Part shown: positions 32,550 through 44,689 of the stretch, one piece after another
Position numbering within the stretch: the first letter of the stretch is position 1
Layout: the number at the start of each line of letters is the position of its first letter
Source: Papio anubis
Lineage: Eukaryota > Chordata > Mammalia > Primates > Cercopithecidae
Length of the DNA stretch: 64,000 nucleotides
Assembly (NCBI RefSeq): GCF_008728515.1
Contig: NC_044977.1
Location: 171,291,139 to 171,355,138 of the forward strand
Direction: 5' to 3'
Made by a program: the position numbers and the translations under genes
The notes under the pieces: generated by a model
Seen by the model: the letters and a program-made list of their open reading frames with translations, nothing else
What the model was told of the DNA's origin: nothing
Database searches by the model: none

Positions 32550-32718
32550 TGATTCTTATGATAATTCTGGGGAAAGCTATAGAGACAGTTCCATTCCCAT
32601 TTCAAAAAATAGGAAATCGAGGCTCAGAGAGGTTACTTAAGACCTCAGAACTGTAAAGCCAGGACTAATACTCAACTTTGCTTACTCCCCAACCAGTGGT
32701 CTTTCTGCTACCCCACCC
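32550..32718 (-). repeat. MIR SINE, minus strand
   Basis: 'ccatttcaaaaaataggaaa' with 'tcgaggctcagagaggttac' and 'gaactgtaaagccaggacta' is the reversed MIR core. Confidence 0.9.
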
Positions 32719-32869
32719 TGGGCTTCCATTTATCTCAGAGCAGTGTGAGTTTCTACCTTCACCCTTGCCTTGCTCTCCTGGTGAGATGGATCTTGGCCTT
32801 TGCACCTGGATTTCCAGCTGATGCAGTCACTTGAGGCTTATTGCATTCCCTTTGTCAACCCAACATGTA

Positions 32870-32995
32870 GGCATCCATTCATTCAACTATAAGTATTTAT
32901 TTAGCATCTACTATGTGTTAAGCTCTGTGCCCTCATTCATAGGGAACCAAAGACCCTCAAGTTGCTTATAGTCAAGTGGAAGAAAATTTTTATAT
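32870..32995 (-). repeat. L2 LINE 3' end, minus strand
   Basis: 'catccattcattcaactata' with 'agtatttatttagcatctac', 'tatgtgttaagctctgtgcc' and 'ctcaagttgcttatagtcaa' match the reversed L2 end. Confidence 0.85.
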
Positions 32996-34266
32996 ATAAA
33001 ATTTAATAGATAATATCTGAAGTTTCCTATTAAAGTCAATTTTTAGTGATCTTCTCTCTTGAAAGGAAATTGATAAAGGAATTACCTCTAGGTTAAAAAA
33101 AAATGTGTATCCATACACCATCTTATAGCGAAGACTAAGGAAGTCTCAAGCTACCTTATTCTCATTTTCTGACTGTTCCTGTAAAAGAGAGAGAGAGAGA
33201 GCATGGAAGGAGGAGGCAGAAGAATAACCATGTAATGGCTCTGAGTTCCTGGGCCTGAACCACTGAGTCTTTCCTAATTTGAAGTTAATACTAACTTATT
33301 CTTGTGGTCAAAAATCGACAATTTGCTTTATAAAACCTGATGCATCTCTTGGTAACAAAAGCAAGGATCTGGGGAGAAGGAAGCAGGGAGGGAAGTGCCT
33401 GTTCTTTTGTTGCTGTTTGATCACATTTGCTGAAGAGCCGTACGCTGCCCTCGCCACCACTCCCCAAGCCCAAACCCCGTCTTATCAGCATCTTCAAATT
33501 AAACGTGCTCACTGTTGTGCTATTTTCTGGACAATTGAGTTGGATCATGAACCACAACTTCAAGGCTTCAAGAAGTCCCATTAGTTTTGTCAAAGAACCG
33601 TACTCCCAAATGGTTTCAGAATATAGGTCCCTACACACTCACCTTGCCAGCTCCACAGAGGTTTTTAGACTTATCCAAAGAGAGTAAAGTGTGAACCTTG
33701 GTACAGGAAAAGATAATCTAAAAGCAAAAATAGAAGTAAATCTGCATAATGTGGCACACATACCTCATTTTAAAACTATTGTTTGGAGTAAAACACTTGA
33801 GAAAAATGAGTTTCATTCCTTTTGTTCTAAAGACAATTATTGAATAGGGATATAGGATTATCTTAAAGAATGCATCTATATCACCTTACATAAAATAACA
33901 AGAAATCCACTATTTAACATGTTTCATAAAATCCTCACCTGTAGCCATTAATTAAATATTGTAATTGAACTGCCTTTGGACTATTTCATTGCTAACTCAA
34001 ACTCAACCAATCAGTTTGATAGCTGCATTTCCCTAACTGTATGGTTCAGCAGACGCCAAGTAGTAGGAAATTTCCTTCTGCTAGGAAAACAGAACAATTT
34101 TTCCATGTGTAGGAATTCATCTTGCAGTAACTTAGATGTTGTGTTTTTAACCAATATTTAAGTTATCAAACCTCATTTGATTAGCACTGTGATTATTTTT
34201 GGAGAAAGCATGATATCAAAGAGAACTAACACATTAGGGGTTACAAGACCCAGTTTCAAAAGCTAA
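32996..34266. other. Unique sequence
   Basis: No repeat was recognised except a short GA run at 33189-33202. 33276-33700 is CpG-bearing and less AT-rich than its surroundings, with overlapping open frames of 86-115 codons on both strands. None resembles a known protein, and their overlap in several frames argues that none is coding. Confidence 0.45.
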
Positions 34267-34267
34267 C

Positions 34268-34639
34268 TTATATGGTTAGGCTTTGTGTCCCCACCCAAAT
34301 CTCAAAATTATAATCCCCGTAATTCCCACGTGTCAAGGGAGAGACCACGTGGAGATAATTGAATCATGGGGGCAGTTTCCACCATGCTGTTCTCGTGGTA
34401 GTAAATTCTTATGAGATCTGATGATTTTATAAATGTTTGGTAGTTCCTTCTGTGTTTATTCTCTCGCCTGCTGCCCTGTGAAGAAGATGCCTGCCTCCCC
34501 TTCACCTTCCACCATGATTGTAAGTTTCCTGAGGCCTCCCAAGCCATACAGAACTGTGAGTCAATTAAACCTCTTTCCTTTATAAATTACCCAGTCCGGG
34601 GCAGTTCTTTATAGCAGTGTGAAAATGGATGAATACACT
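34268..34639 (+). mobile_element. MST/THE1-type MaLR solo LTR
   Basis: It begins 'tatatggttaggctttgtgt' and carries 'cccacccaaatctcaaaatt', 'taattgaatcatgggggcag', 'tgctgttctcgtggtagtaa', 'cttccaccatgattgtaagt', and 'gtcaattaaacctctttcct' with the polyadenylation region, ending 'aaatggatgaataca'. No internal sequence adjoins it. It is opposite in orientation to the LTR at 21738-22168. Confidence 0.93.
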
Positions 34640-36795
34640 AAGTCAACCACTTATTTCTTATGTGGCAAGTCATCTTTTAAGTGGAGATGGTCTTTCATGG
34701 TCTTGGCTATCTAATGGGGTCACTGATGCAGGTCAAGTGAGATGAACAAATAGCACTTGCAAAAGTGTAAAGCAATGGATTATTCTTTTGGTGGTGTTTT
34801 TAAGGCTCCCTCCCCTGCTACACACACACACTCAACAGCTTTGCAAATCTACTCTTTTTTCACTTGTAATTTATGTTCTACTTTCCAAAAAACAAAAAAG
34901 AAGTGGCTTTTCATACGAGATACAGATATAATGGAACTAATCAAACGAAGATGTATAAAAAGCAGCCAGATACTAAAGGCAAGAGGAATTAGAAGAAACT
35001 ACCAAGACTGAACATAAAATTCCCTAAGCATCATAGCAGTCAAGGGAAAAAGAAAAACACATGTTTGCAAGGTTCTCCCAGTCTAATTGTGACAACTCTT
35101 TGTCCTTATGCTATGTGCTAAGTTAGTTCATAACTGAGTGCTACTAAGGTAGCTTTATATCTTACATAACACAGGTTTCATAAATCATCACCACTTTTTA
35201 AAGAAACCACGGTGTCAGGGCCAGTACCTTGCCTGAAGCCTGCAGCTAATAATAATCGTGGTAGTGATTATTCTTAGAAGTTTAATAAATAATCCTCCTC
35301 TTCTTCATCATCATGTTTTTCTTGCTTTCCTAGGCTGATACAAATACTGTCAAAATTCTGCACTAGCCTAAGACATTGGTGGGTGTAAGTCTAATCCCCC
35401 TGAAAGTAATCTGTCATTATGAAGATACCACTTGTATAATATACCATTTCTGCCAGTCTTAAAGAGAAATCATTTCTCCTCCTGTCTCCCCCATTTCTTT
35501 TTAACCAAATGCTGCTTCTAGGAGAACTTGATTGACACAAGCTCTCAAACCTGAATCTTTCAGCTGTCAATTTAGAGATCTACAATGGAAATGTGTGTGT
35601 TTTTAGCTTAGAAACTAAGTGGATTCCAGAGTGTCTTCTCATCTTGAGACTGTGCATCCTGTTTGAACATTTCCAAGGGTATAGAGCAATAAATCATATT
35701 TTGATCAGTGCCAAAAATATGGTGCCAAAGAACATCTTAACATTACTATTAGCACATGTTGTATCCTGTAATTAAGCAGAATCAGCTTAGAAATGAGTTC
35801 TTCTGAAGACGGAGCCCTCCTTTCATGGGAGGGTAATCGGAATGAGCTATCACTCTCATTAAGTTACTTGGCAATACATCACTGGCGTGACCTGTCATTC
35901 TAATGATGCATTAGTGTAATTCATCAACAGGGTAAATCCCACTAATAAGGTGTTACTCCAGAGGCAGGACTATCCGGTGCAGAAAGCATCAAGGGGCAGA
36001 TGTATGATGACTGCAACCTAAGGCCCAGGAGGCCTATATAATTGAGCCCTATCTCCTTCTTACTATTTAAAGTTGAGCTATTTTTAAGCTATCAAAACCA
36101 GTGACCACCTGCCCCTAAACTCTTCTAAGTTTTTCATTCTTACTGCTGATTTTCTTACTCGTCCAAGGATATTTGACTTTCATTTCTTTGGGTACGTAAC
36201 TGAGTCACTTGGTTCTTTCCTGAAGATTCGTATTTTAAGAGTCAGTTTATATTTGTCAAAGTGGATTTCTATATGATTCATAGCTGATATAATTCTCAAA
36301 TACATTAAGGAAACTTACACAATGATGCCACTCCAATAAATAGAAGATAGAAAAAAAGATACTAAAAAACAAGGCTAATAGAGTTGGTATAGTTGAATAT
36401 TATATTCGTCTCTGAGAAAGCAAAATGAAAAAGCTGATAGATGTAAGGAATGAGCACTATTCTGTTTAGAAACTTCATTTTTAATATTCTAATGTTTATG
36501 TAGATTTTTGTATAAGAGATGCTAAGAACTTGATGGACTTTGCCTACAATGGTAATAATACTGGAAACACAGTAACATTCTTCATAGCAATTTTTTATTC
36601 TCACCTTCTGATAAAGCCAAGATCTTAAAATATTGTCTGTTTAAGGCATTTTTGTGAAGAGCAAAGCTAATGAAATTCAAGTATATAAATTACTTTGCAA
36701 AAAGAGAAAACTTACCAAAATGAATAGGATCGTTTTTTCTAATGTTTAATATCACTTCTGTCTTCTGAACTATTTTTAGAAGGTAGATAATAATA
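34640..36795. other. Unique AT-rich sequence
   Basis: No gene or repeat was recognised. 35790-36010 is listed separately as a possible regulatory island. Confidence 0.45.
35790..36010. promoter_or_regulatory. Candidate conserved non-coding element with paired-homeodomain-like site
   Basis: A repeat-free, balanced-composition stretch holds 'taatgatgcatta' at 35901-35913, two inverted TAAT cores five bases apart inside arms ctaatg/cattag, plus further TAAT/ATTA cores on both sides. That arrangement resembles cooperative homeodomain binding sites. Function and conservation are inferred, not shown. Confidence 0.25.
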
Positions 36796-36799
36796 ATGT

Positions 36800-37145
36800 A
36801 TTTTTTTTAGCTTTATTGAGGTATAATTTATAAGCAATAAACTTTACCCTGTGTGAATAAATTTTGATGAATCTTGGTAACTATATATAATCATGTAACC
36901 ATGACAATCAAGGTATTGAGCAGTTCCCTCATGCCCCTTCTCAGTGGATCCCACCAACTGACCCCCAGCCCTAGGCAACCACTGAGCTTCTTTCTGTCAC
37001 TATAATGTTATCTTTTGTAGAATGTCATATATATGGAATTATACTTGTAGTCTTTACACTTCTTTCATATGGCATCTATGTTGTTGTATGTATTCATATT
37101 ATGTTCACTTTTATTGCTGAACAGTATTTCATTAGGATTTATTTT
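36800..37145 (-). mobile_element. Old L1M 3'UTR/ORF2 end, minus strand
   Basis: 'agctttattgaggtataatt' is the classic start of a reversed L1M 3'UTR. It is followed by 'accatgacaatcaaggtatt', 'cccccagccctaggcaacca', 'atatggaattatacttgtag' and 'ttttattgctgaacagtatt'. Confidence 0.9.
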
Positions 37146-37309
37146 TATGAGGAAAAAGCTTAAAGAATATTAAGTGTAGTGGTTAGAAGAAATATCCATA
37201 TGAATTTGATAACAAGCGTAAAGGTGGCAATTTGTGTTCTTGCTTGAATAGAGAACAAATGCCTTCTATTCCAATATATTTTTTTAATACTCTACAATGA
37301 CAAGCTTGA
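37146..37309. other. Unique sequence
   Basis: No repeat was recognised. Confidence 0.4.
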
Positions 37310-37428
37310 AAGCTAAGTGATGGCTGGAACCATGCTCTCTAGCTTCCCATTATGTCTGCAATATCTAGCCCAGTGCCTGCACTTACTAGGTGCTGAATAA
37401 ATCATTGTTAAATGAGTGAATGAAGACC
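37310..37428 (+). repeat. L2 LINE 3' end
   Basis: 'atctagcccagtgcctgcac' with 'ttactaggtgctgaataaat' and 'cattgttaaatgagtgaatg' form the L2 terminus. Confidence 0.85.
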
Positions 37429-38404
37429 TTAATAGATGTTCATCATCCGTGTACAGTAGTCATATGAAGAGAGCAGTCCCTCAAAATAAGAGTAAAATAT
37501 AAAGAGAAAGTTACATTAGTTACCAGTTATTGAGCACTTACCATAGAAGTGCTTGTAAAGTGACTCAGTTCTCTGCACATATTTCAGTTTCCTTTCAGAT
37601 CTATTTTTAGTACAATCGCCCGAGTATTTTAAATGCTTTTCCAATCCAGTGTATTTTATTCTAAATTCCCAGCTTTGGGATGACTAACTTAGTACATTTA
37701 CTATGCACTGTCTTTTTATTTGCCCTGAGTATTTCTAAATATTTAAAAAAATTTTGAGTTATATATGCTCTTCAGTTCCAAGGGTTTTTCTAAACATATA
37801 AAGCATAATCAAGAAATGGTACACTTGGAAACAGAACACCATAGAATGTTAACACTTGAAGATGGTTTAGTCTAATGTCCTCATTTTGACAGAAGAGGAA
37901 ACAACTCTTGAAAACGGCCTCAATTCATACATTTGGTAGAAAATTTTGTGCAATTGAAGATAACTTTTAATAGCCTATTAATGCCCAACAAACAAGCAGT
38001 TAATTTATTGAACTGAATTGAAAACAAAAGATCTCTTAGTTTGCTTATTTGTTCATATCCAAACTTAAGAGGACTGGTAATATGCAGTTTATTATGTTGA
38101 GTGATACTTCAGAGCATATCAAGGAAAAAATAACTTATAAGGTGCCAGCTATAGAGCTTAAAATAGAATTGATGCCAAAGCAAGAAAAACAGACAAATGA
38201 AGGCCAAATTCTGTACTGGAAGCAGACCAAGCCTCAAGTCTACTGGAAATCACAGTGAATGGCAAAATCTATTAATTTATATGCCTTAAATGAAACCTTT
38301 GGCCTTAAAGATGTTTTCTCTCTGCAAAGTCACTAAGCATTCCAGAAATTGGGTGTTCAGATGAGCTCACCTGAAATCTTAATAGATTAATTTTTGCCTA
38401 TTAT
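37429..38404. other. Unique AT-rich sequence with weak MIR-like pieces
   Basis: 37515-37640 and 37855-37950 contain phrases such as 'ttattgagcacttaccatag' and 'cctcattttgacagaagagg' that may be decayed MIR cores, but the match is too weak to assign. Otherwise nothing was recognised. Confidence 0.4.
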
Positions 38405-38405
38405 T

Positions 38406-38690
38406 ATCTGAGACAGGGTCTCACTCTGTTGCTCAGGCTGGAGTGCAATGGCATGATAATGGCTCACTATAACCTCAACCTCCTGGGTTCAAGCAATCTT
38501 CTCACCTCAGCCTCCCAAGTAGATGAGACTACAGGTGCACGCCACCACACCTGGCTAGTTTTTGTATTTTTAGTAGAGACGGGTTTGCCATGTTGCCCAG
38601 GCTGGTCTCAAACTCCTGGGCTCAAGCCATCCACCTGCCTCAGCCTCCCGAAGTGCCTGGATTACAAGTGTCAGCCACAGTGCCAGTCAC
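38406..38690 (-). mobile_element. AluJ-like element, minus strand
   Basis: 'gagacagggtctcactctgt', 'tgctcaggctggagtgcaat', 'cctcaacctcctgggttcaa', 'agtagagacgggtttgccat' and 'aaactcctgggctcaagcca' belong to an old J-type Alu. The tail complement is almost lost ('ttattatct'). Both monomers are present. Confidence 0.93.
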
Positions 38691-38909
38691 CTCTTATTAT
38701 ATACTGCATCTAAGCAGCTTAACATTCACAGGATTTGTATTCAGAAGATAAGACAGCTTTAGATGTAGTCCTCTGTAGTACTCTGAATTTTATAAATCTA
38801 GTGAACCATTAAGATAAAACTGAGTTGTGTTTTACAACTTAAGGTGATACCTAAACTAGTGTTTTTGGGGTGCCCTTACTACTAGATCAAACTCTGACTT
38901 GCTTCATCT

Positions 38910-39102
38910 ATCCATTAATTCAAAAATTATTGATGAGATGCTTACTACAGTTCAGGTGCTCTATAACACAGGAATAAAATACTCTGACAGTGCAAAGGGA
39001 CAAACAAAGGATTTCAATGTGGAAAGATAATTAAAGAAGACTTCAAGAGGTGACTTGTGAGCTAGGCCTTCTAAGAGGAGAGGCATTTTAGTAAGTTAAT
39101 AT
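38910..39102 (-). repeat. L2 LINE fragment, minus strand
   Basis: 'attattgatgagatgcttac' with 'tacagttcaggtgctctata' and 'cttcaagaggtgacttgtga', 'gctaggccttctaagaggag' follow the reversed L2 3' region, including its AGGTGACATTTGAGC-like block upstream of the terminus. Confidence 0.65.
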
Positions 39103-41630
39103 GATAAAGGTGATTCCTGGGGCTGCAAATCATCTCTATGAAAAGGGTAATAACTGAGTATCTTCTCTCTGGATTCCATTTTGGAGGGATATAAATGCTT
39201 TCAAGGTGTGATACACATCAGTAGGTCAAAATGACTTTGGCCATATTTCAACACCAAATAAATGGAACTCAGCATCATTGTAAGACCCTATACTTTCTAG
39301 AATCTTTAAATTCCCAATAATTAATATACCATAATAAAAATGTTAAAGTCTCGCAAAGCAGGATATTGATAGAACAGAATGTCATGACCTGGAATTTCAT
39401 GAAAAATAATGTTAAAAGTGAGAGAGAATTTTACAGGCAATATGACAACTGGATAATATAGACATACAGATATACAGATACTCTCACATATACGCACACA
39501 TATTTGTGATGGAGATAACCAACACCAATATTGACAGTAGTCTTTTTCAGTCAATAGGTTATTTTAATTTGCTTAAGTAGCACGATGATATCTTTGATTG
39601 GACCTTAAAAAGGTGAAGTTAGAGTTGAACAACCTGATAACTCACGCAACAACCTTGCACCCATTACAGATTTTTGTGTTGCAAAGTTTGTTTAGTCATC
39701 TTCCAAGTAAGGATGCATTTATTACCCCTAAAATCAGAAAATAGATATATAAGAAAAGCAATTGCCAAATCTCTTGCAGTTTAAATATTCATAGATAACT
39801 ACAATTGATAAAGACAACAGTAGCTTTTTTTAAGCAAACTGCCCATATAAAAATTCAATTTTACAGAATGCATAAGGAAAGATGTGTCCACTTTTCTCAA
39901 AGATTTGCCATCAGGTTTTTTAAAATGTTGCCTTTCCCTTATTCACTTAAATAATTGGTTGAGTTAGAAATATCTTCAATTAGACTTCATGTTTACTCTA
40001 TAAAATGAGGCACCTCAATATTACAGTATTGAAGTTTATTTTAGTAGGTATTACAAGAGCCTTTATTAAACAATGGAGCTAGATTACAATTACTTTAAAA
40101 TAGCAGTGAACTTGCTCTGACTTCAAGATAATTTAGTTTTACCCCTAAATAGCCTCATTGCAATATTTCTCTCAGGAAAAAAAGCACTATGGCCAATCTC
40201 TTTTGAAAAGGGACTTAAAATCCGGTTTATGATGATTTTTCAAGCATTTTGTAGAGCTTTCTACACAAGTTTTCTTGTTTTCTCAGAATAAAACCTACAA
40301 ACCTGCCAATCCTAATGTCTTAATATCTATACCACATATATGACAGGTGAACAAGTAGAACATCTGCTGAGGGGTGTGAATTTGATTTTACACTCAACTT
40401 GTCTTCAAGCAGGTCGGCTGCTGTCTGAATTGCTGGTGGGTATTCAATCAAAAATAGTGTCTCCCTTCACTTTTCTGGCAGATTCTCCCCAACTCCATGT
40501 CCTTTCCTATCAGGCTGCTCTGTGAATCAAACACAAGGAGACACATTAGAAACAGATCAAGCTATGACAGGCTCAAGAAGGGCTGAATGTAGGGGGCTTG
40601 GAACTACCCACAGTTATCCTTAATTGCACCTCAGGAAGACTTAACTCTGTGGTTTCTCTCACAATTCAAAATGTGTCACACTGTAAGAGACCAATTTTAT
40701 GATCGCCCACAATGTTTAAGCATAAGATGATTATTGTTTATTTAATTAGATGATTTGCTTTCCTTAGTGAGCCCATTTACTCTTACTGTTTCGAGTTTTA
40801 ATCCACTATTCCAGAACTGGTGGGTTGGACACTGTAAAGATGTTGCTTAGGAGACATGCAGGGCTGGGACATGTGTGCCATTTAAGAGATGGTCTTTGAT
40901 GGGCTCCTGGGCTCACTGAGGAGGTAAATAAGTTTGCTGAAATGATACTGAAAAATGAAAAACTTCAAAGAAATCAATAAAAGTCTGAATATTTGAGTTA
41001 GGAAATGTTTTCAAAAGAATATGTTATACAATAAAATAAATCAGCTTGACATATTAACTAAGCATAGTAGATGTGTTTATCCATTCAAAAGGGGAATTTA
41101 TTTGATATTCATTATAAAAGCACTACAGAAATTTCATACTGTTCGTAAGTGTTAACAGGTCTCTTTTCTTGCTAATCTTATCTTCCCCCACCTTACCAAA
41201 ATTCACAATTAGGACTATATTACATATATATTTCCACAACTATTCTTTTTATTTCTTGTAATACAGATATTCTCTATATTGGGACATAAAATTCCTCTAG
41301 AAAGTAATTGTTGACAGCTTGCTGTGGAAGATGAAGAAAGTAGCTACAAGTTGGTTGCTTAATACTTCTCCCCATTCCCATAACAACTACATCATCTGCT
41401 GTATTTTATATTGGCATTATGAATGTTTACGGCATTTATACTCTCTTTTATTATCATAATTCCAGTAGTAGTTTATCATTAAGTCTCTACTATATTTACA
41501 TGGGAACCAGTCTCAGTGACCATCCCTTCATTTCATAGATTGTCTTCCCTGAGTTGTACAACCCCTTCATTGATTTCTTGATGGACTGAGTTCCATTATT
41601 CCAATCAGGTTTTACAAAGTATTCACTTGC
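39103..41630. other. Unique AT-rich sequence
   Basis: About 2.5 kb with no recognisable gene or repeat. Open frames (77 codons at 39321-39554 minus, 61 codons at 40340-40525 plus) have no recognisable content. Confidence 0.5.
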
Positions 41631-41639
41631 TTTAGAATG

Positions 41640-42330
41640 ACTTTTTGTCTTTAAAAAAGACTGAACCCTTGTCTGGGTATATTAGTTTCGTTTTTCTTTT
41701 AAAAACCGGTAGACACTGCCTCTATGTCTTTTGGGAGTCAATGTTGCTATGTGGAAGTTTGAGGCCAGCCTGAGTTTTATATCTTGTAGGTGATTTAACA
41801 ATTTTTTGTCTCAATACTCTCACATTTCTATCCCTGAAGTTCAAAAACTTCACCAGAATATATGATTCTACTGATTATAACTATTTTTATGAATAATTGC
41901 TGAGCCATTTGGATGTGCAGATACAGAACTTCCTTTTTCATTGGAAAGTTTTCATCTATGGTGACTTTGAGGGTCTTTGGGTTTTTTTGTCGGTTGTTCA
42001 TATGTCCAGTTCTTTTTTTAAGGATACGCTACTCTTTATTTGCTATACCTTGTATTACTTTCATTGATTTTTAGTTTTCCTTTGCATTTATGTTATTTTC
42101 TCATGCCTGTCCTTGTCATTGCCTCTATTTTTAGCAGTATCCATTCTATTTCTGCTTCTAATGTGTTTTCCTTTTCTTCAATAATTTTATGACTTTATCT
42201 TCTAAGCATGATCAGAGTGCCTTTTATCTCTTTAATTATCTCTTCTCTTCTATTATCTCCTATATTGATTCTTTGATATTCTTCACACCACTAAAGATTC
42301 CATATTTTCTTCCATTTTTTATCAGAGAGG
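41640..42330 (-). mobile_element. Old L1/HAL1-like ORF1-region fragment, minus strand
   Basis: 'gacactgcctctatgtcttt', 'aaaaacttcaccagaatata', 'aattgctgagccatttggat', 'aaagttttcatctatggtga' and the T/C-rich stretch to 42300 follow the reversed ORF1 3' half and coiled-coil coding region of old L1M/HAL1 elements. It is a tentative assignment with no open frame. Confidence 0.5.
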
Positions 42331-44305
42331 AATATTTGTCTGTAGTCCTTTTCATTTCCCATTCCCTGAAATGTACTGATTGCCTTAACTTTTTTTGGTC
42401 GGAGACCAGGAAATGCAATGGTAACGATGTGCAGGTGGCATATTTGATCCTTACTAAGTATAAGTTATCTTTGTGTGACTTTTTGGTGTGCTAACTCTAG
42501 TTTAAGTATTAATAAAAGCACACATGCAGTAGAGAGTTGCATGGATAGTCTCTCACCAATGTACTTTCTTCTCTAGGTGAATGTTTCTCTCCTAGAAGAG
42601 CAAATCATTGAAGTAGTCCTTGGAGTAACTCCTAGTGAAGATTCTTCATCAAGTTGCAATTTGTTTCTCTTTTTTCCTTGTTTCTTTGTTGTGCCTCCTT
42701 TACAATATGCTCTCCTGGTTGCAGGAGCCAGAACTCTACAAGGAAGTTTTTGTCCCTGCTGTCCTATCCACTAACTCAGTCTTCACTCTTCTAAGCGATC
42801 GGCTATTGTCTGAATCTTTCAAGACCAGCTGACTTACCTTCAGAAAGATCTACATCCTGCCAGATAAATTTGTGAAGATTTATTGACAGTTGTTTTTACA
42901 CCTCAACTTGGAGCAAATGCTGCTGCTGTCTCAGGCAAACCATCTTTTTAGTCCATTATTTGTAGATGTAGTTGTTTCTTAGTTTGATTATAGATTGTAT
43001 TTTCTATTCTATTTTTGATTCCTTTTATTCACTTATAGAAGTGCATTTTAAGAAGCATTTTAAGAAAGAGAATATACATAACTTTATTCTCTTTTACTGT
43101 ATGAATTTCTGAAGGTATACAAAAATACAAATATTTCTCAATTGAATTTGATAAGTACAAAAAAGTTTTAAAATCCTTTCTCAAATTGATGATAGACAGT
43201 ACAACTTTCCATAAACTACCACCATTTGCAATTCTTGTTTACAAATTGGTATCTATTACTGATATTTATCTACATTAATACATAAGTAAGCATTCTACCC
43301 CAACTGAGTATCTTGTATACTAGTTTACAAATGTGTGGACCTTTTGCTATTTCCCTATCAAAGATAAAATGACGGAGTGTACATCAGTGAAACTAAGTCC
43401 TATGCTTTGAATGGGTATCCTTTTTTTTTTTTTTAAATGCAACAGACATCTCCCCACCCCCCACCCCAGCAGTCATTGTTAGAAAGCATTAAATTGAGCA
43501 TTCAAGATTAATTCCTTGGCAGGTCAAGAGGAGAACAGCATGTAGCCAATCCTACCTTCGTGTTCCTTCTTAATGGCTTCAGCACAGTGTGAAAAAGTAA
43601 ACAGTTGTGACAAGAGATATAATGGATGAGCTGGGTGTGACAGGTCACCCCAACTGAAGCTCATCCTCTCTTTAAGTATACTCTGTAATGAAGTGCACTA
43701 TAGCTTCTGAGATTATCAAAGACTTGTATGATAAAACATGTTTCTAGAGTGGGGAAGGATCTTGAGTAAATATATTGTGAATGATGATGCCTAGTGACAC
43801 CAAAGAAATAAAAATAAATAATGAATGAAGTATGCTTATACTGAAGTTTTAGCCTAGGAAGTTCTCATAGATTCCCCCTTCTGTCTTCTCTGTTTCTCCC
43901 ACCATTCTATTTTATATAGAAACACATTCTAAATAACTATTTGGAGAGGAATAATTTTATAATGATTAAGAACAGCAAGATTATTGCATCTTTCCCCCAA
44001 AACCTAACATATTTATTCTCTGAACATGTCACATGCCTTTTTACACACTGGGAACCTATGGATTTCTAAGAAATGAAGTGGATTTAGTGGTCAAGCTGTT
44101 CTTCCCCCATTTCATGAAATTATAAATAAAAACAGGACACACTTTTCTTTCTCCCATTCATCCCCCAAATCTCAGGGAGCTAGAATGACATGAAGAAATA
44201 AACATAATGTCGTATTCACCAACATAAATTGTTACTCAACCTTGGAATACAGTATTTCAAAGAAAAGTTAAATTATCCCAGGTAGGTTATATTTTCCCAC
44301 TGATC
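42331..44305. other. Unique sequence
   Basis: No gene or classifiable repeat was recognised. Noted structures are a T/A run at 43422-43436, a C-rich patch 'ccccaccccccaccccag' near 43452-43470, and an inverted repeat at 43624-43666 listed separately. Confidence 0.45.
43624..43666. repeat. Nested inverted repeat
   Basis: Perfect 9-bp arms (ggatgagct at 43624-43632 and agctcatcc at 43658-43666) enclose a second 5-bp inverted pair (gggtg/caccc at 43633-43637 and 43646-43650) around 'tgacaggt'. It could be a chance hairpin or overlapping nuclear-receptor-like half sites (aggtca at 43642-43647). Confidence 0.6.
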
Positions 44306-44309
44306 AGTT

Positions 44310-44445
44310 TCTAACAATAATTATTATAGTTAATATTGATCTAGTAGTCACGATGTGTTGGGCGTTCTGATAGGCATTATATACACATCACCTGGTTTAA
44401 TCTTCCCAGTTAGGAAATATTCTTTGATTTATAGAAAGCTGAGGT
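44310..44445 (-). repeat. MIR SINE fragment, minus strand
   Basis: 'taattattatagttaatatt', 'gatgtgttgggcgttctgat' and 'atcacctggtttaatcttcc' follow the reversed MIR 3' end (AATAATAGCTAACATTTA... GTGCCAGGCACTGTTCT... TTTAATCCTCACA). Confidence 0.7.
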
Positions 44446-44519
44446 TTACCTAAGTTCTAAATGGAAACTACATTCTTCCAAACTTCAGGACCCACAAGTT
44501 TTGTCTTTAGTCTTCACTG

Positions 44520-44682
44520 TTATAGTGCTGTTCAACAGGGCAGCCACTAGCCACTTGTAGCTACTGAGCACATGTGCTCAATAATAAAATGTAGCTAATA
44601 TGATTGAGAAACCATTTTGTTCCATTTTAAACTTAGCCACACAGGACTACCGTATTAGACAACACAAATCTAGTTGGTCTTC
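44520..44682. mobile_element. hAT-type non-autonomous DNA element, family uncertain
   Basis: 'agtgctgttcaacagggcag', 'ccactagccacttgtagcta', 'ctgagcacatgtgctcaata' and the near-inverted 'cttagccacacaggactacc', 'gtattagacaacacaaatc' are the two related halves of a common hAT MITE whose ends read like GCTGTCCAATANGGTAGCCACTAGCCAC. Confidence 0.75.
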
Positions 44683-44689
44683 TATAAGA

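Noticed and set aside
33279..33687. Overlapping open frames as a possible host exon
   Set aside because: Three frames on both strands overlap, none resembles a protein I recognise, and no splice-site arrangement was convincing. It is kept only as a composition oddity.
2677..34639. The LTRs at 2.7, 21.7 and 34.3 kb as parts of one provirus
   Set aside because: They are of different families and orientations and have no retroviral internal sequence between them. They are independent solo LTRs.
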